A DNA stretch of 7,659 nt from assembly GCA_016302195.1 (NCBI GenBank), contig JAEDOA010000073.1, forward strand, positions 1 through 7,659. The letters run 5' to 3'. The notes under the pieces were generated by a model. The model searched no databases and was not told the DNA's origin. It was given only the letters and a program-made list of their open reading frames with translations. This stretch comes from Erysipelotrichaceae bacterium. Its GTDB lineage: Bacteria; Bacillota_I; Bacilli_A; Erysipelotrichales; Erysipelotrichaceae. Of the stretch, positions 6,604-7,659 are shown in pieces (positions within the stretch are counted from its first letter, which is position 1; each line of letters starts with the position of its first letter). Made by a program: the position numbers and the translations under genes.

Positions 6604-6672
6604 AAAGTATTACGTATTATTTTCCTCCATAACATTCTTTTAAATCATGGAACTTATAATACGTAATACTTT
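6604..6672. terminator. Long inverted repeat, probable bidirectional terminator
   Basis: Positions 6604-6620 and 6656-6672 are 17-nt perfect inverted repeats, separated by 35 nt. The loop holds a further 5-bp stem (TCCAT 6626-6630 with ATGGA 6647-6651). U-rich sequence follows on both strands: TTATATTTTT on the plus strand and CTTTTTTATTTTT on the minus strand. It begins 3 nt after the iron-sulfur gene stop and lies about 52 nt past the stop of the convergent dehydrogenase. The long loop is unusual for a terminator, so a small mobile inverted-repeat element is the alternative. Confidence 0.65.
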
Positions 6673-6724
6673 ATATTTTTATAAGCTATTTTCTTAAATA
6701 TATTTATTTTTTACACTTCTTAAT

Positions 6725-7486
6725 TTATAAAGTAGCACCAAAATCAGTAACAATAATTTGTCCTGTAATAGCTCTAGCTTCATCACTAGCCAAAAATAAT
6801 ATAGTATTTGCTACATCTTCTGGCTGGCATATAGGTACATTTCTATCCATATGAGCCATTATTGCTCCAATCATATTCATATCCAATTTTTTTAAGTTAT
6901 CAGATGATGTCATAGGTGTATTTACAGTACCTGGACACACAGCATTACATCTAACTCCTATAGAAGCCATTCTTAAAGCTACATTTTTTGTCAAGGCAAT
7001 AACAGCTCCTTTACTAGCTACATAAGCTGCTCCCCCATTACCTACAACACCTGCCACAGAAGCTGTATTAACTATAGCTCCACTTTTTTGCTCTGCCATC
7101 ACCCTGGCTACCTCTCTAGTGAAATAAATGGTTCCTTTGGCGTTTATATCAATAACAGCATTTATATCTTCATCTTTTACAGAATCAATTGCTGCTGTTC
7201 CATGGTCTAAAACCCCAGCATTATTCACTAATATATCAAGCTTACCAAATTTCTTAAGTGTCTCATTCACCACTTTAGCACACTCAGCTGGATTAGAAAT
7301 ATCACTTGCAACAACTAATACATTACCTCCCATGGCTAAAATTTCTTCTGATACCTTTTGTAGCTGTTTTTCTCTCCTTGCTGTAATTACTACCTTTGCT
7401 CCCTCTTTTGCAAATAATAAAGCTGTAACTTTCCCTATTCCAGAATTACCACCTGTAATAATAGCCACTTTACCATCTAATCTCAT
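6725..7486 (-). CDS. SDR-family oxidoreductase, classical FabG/glucose-1-dehydrogenase-like
   Basis: This is a 253-residue classical short-chain dehydrogenase, predicted cytosolic and NAD(P)-dependent; the substrate is not identifiable. Motifs: TGGNSGIG at 11-18, ARR at 36-38 after strand 2 (basic residues that favour NADP(H)), SD at 61-62, NNAG at 88-91, and the catalytic tetrad Asn115, Ser143, Tyr155, Lys159. CPG is at 184-186, followed by TVNTPMT. The C-terminus reads TDFGATL where most relatives have a VDGG-like end, a small departure near the cofactor and tetramer interface. Hydroxysteroid dehydrogenases, 3-oxoacyl-ACP reductases and sugar dehydrogenases all share this fold, and nothing nearby (no other fatty-acid or bile-acid genes) chooses among them. 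It is clearly distinct from the other dehydrogenase in the window, which has a long N-terminal extension. AAAGGAG 6 nt before the ATG at 7484-7486 fixes the start. It is monocistronic, with its own promoter. Confidence 0.94.
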   Translation of the reverse strand: MRLDGKVAIITGGNSGIGKVTALLFAKEGAKVVITARREKQLQKVSEEILAMGGNVLVVASDISNPAECAKVVNETLKKFGKLDILVNNAGVLDHGTAAIDSVKDEDINAVIDINAKGTIYFTREVARVMAEQKSGAIVNTASVAGVVGNGGAAYVASKGAVIALTKNVALRMASIGVRCNAVCPGTVNTPMTSSDNLKKLDMNMIGAIMAHMDRNVPICQPEDVANTILFLASDEARAITGQIIVTDFGATL

Positions 7487-7518
7487 ACTATACTCCTTTA
7501 AATATTTTATTTAAAAAT

Positions 7519-7547
7519 ATTATACCATTAAGAGGAATATATGTAAT
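7519..7547 (-). promoter_or_regulatory. Extended -10 promoter of the second dehydrogenase
   Basis: On the minus strand a perfect TATAAT (7519-7524) is preceded by TGG, an extended -10 element, and 17 nt further upstream by ATTACA (7542-7547). The predicted start near 7512 gives a leader of about 26 nt carrying the AAAGGAG site (7493-7499). Confidence 0.75.
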
Positions 7548-7583
7548 TATATTGAATAATTTTATTATTTTTATATAACAAAA

Positions 7584-7606
7584 AAACTCTAGTAATACTA
7601 GAGTTT
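7584..7606 (-). terminator. Rho-independent terminator after tRNA-Thr
   Basis: AAACTCTAG (7584-7592) pairs with CTAGAGTTT (7598-7606), a 9-bp stem with a TAATA loop. On the minus strand a run of Ts (complement of the A run 7580-7586) follows. It starts 2 nt beyond the CCA end of tRNA-Thr and closes that transcript, insulating the dehydrogenase downstream. Confidence 0.9.
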
Positions 7607-7608
7607 AA

Positions 7609-7659
7609 TGGAGCTGGCAATAGGAATCGAACCTACAACCTGCTGATTACAAGTCAGCT
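7609..7659 (-). tRNA. tRNA-Thr (anticodon TGT), 5' part beyond the window
   Basis: The 3' two-thirds of a tRNA is visible. The anticodon stem is GCTGA/TCAGC with loop CTTGTAA (anticodon TGT at 7649-7651), the T stem is GTAGG/CCTAT around TTCGATT, the acceptor 3' strand is TGCCAGC, then discriminator T and an encoded CCA. The D arm and 5' acceptor strand lie outside the window. It decodes ACA/ACG. More tRNAs may precede it in the same transcript. Confidence 0.92.

Noticed and set aside
7128..7514. Plus-strand open frame of 128 codons
   Set aside because: It is antisense to the second dehydrogenase and runs out through that gene's ribosome site; it resembles no family I know.

Overview
The window reads as an AT-rich Firmicute chromosome segment, most likely from a Clostridium-like anaerobe. 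This is inferred from strong AGGAGG-type ribosome binding sites, A/T-ending codons, short intergenic gaps with U-tailed hairpin terminators, tRNA genes with encoded CCA ends, an AsnA-type asparagine synthetase and a ferredoxin-type iron-sulfur protein. The species cannot be fixed from the sequence alone.

Layout, left to right. (1) A minus-strand short-chain dehydrogenase of the YhdF/YghA type (116-982), with a terminator on its downstream side (81-109). (2) Divergent from it, a plus-strand membrane-anchored alpha/beta hydrolase (1119-2105) behind a near-consensus promoter. (3) Convergent with the hydrolase, a minus-strand cytoplasmic GH13 alpha-amylase (2110-3561). The stop codons of both genes lie inside one shared hairpin (2094-2125). 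(4) A minus-strand tRNA operon read Glu-Gly-Arg-Lys (3995 down to 3665), with a TTGACA/17/TAATAT promoter (4035-4063) and a strong terminator (3636-3661). (5) A 284-base gene-free stretch (3996-4279). It holds the tRNA promoter, a small palindrome and the promoter of (6), a plus-strand pair: asnA (4280-5296), then 27 nt later a 425-residue iron-sulfur protein (5324-6601) with two ferredoxin clusters and two extra cysteine-rich motifs. (7) A 17-bp perfect inverted repeat (6604-6672), probably a bidirectional terminator. It separates the pair from a convergent minus-strand short-chain dehydrogenase (6725-7486). (8) A tRNA-Thr cut by the window edge (7609-7659), with its own terminator (7584-7606).

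The genes look like independent metabolic and housekeeping units rather than one system. Asparagine synthesis, intracellular glucan breakdown, two NAD(P)-dependent oxidoreductases and tRNA supply sit side by side, each bounded by its own promoter or terminator. The least understood item is the iron-sulfur protein, both for its cysteine pattern and for its apparent co-transcription with asnA. I see no mobile element with a transposase, no CRISPR array, no riboswitch and no phage genes.
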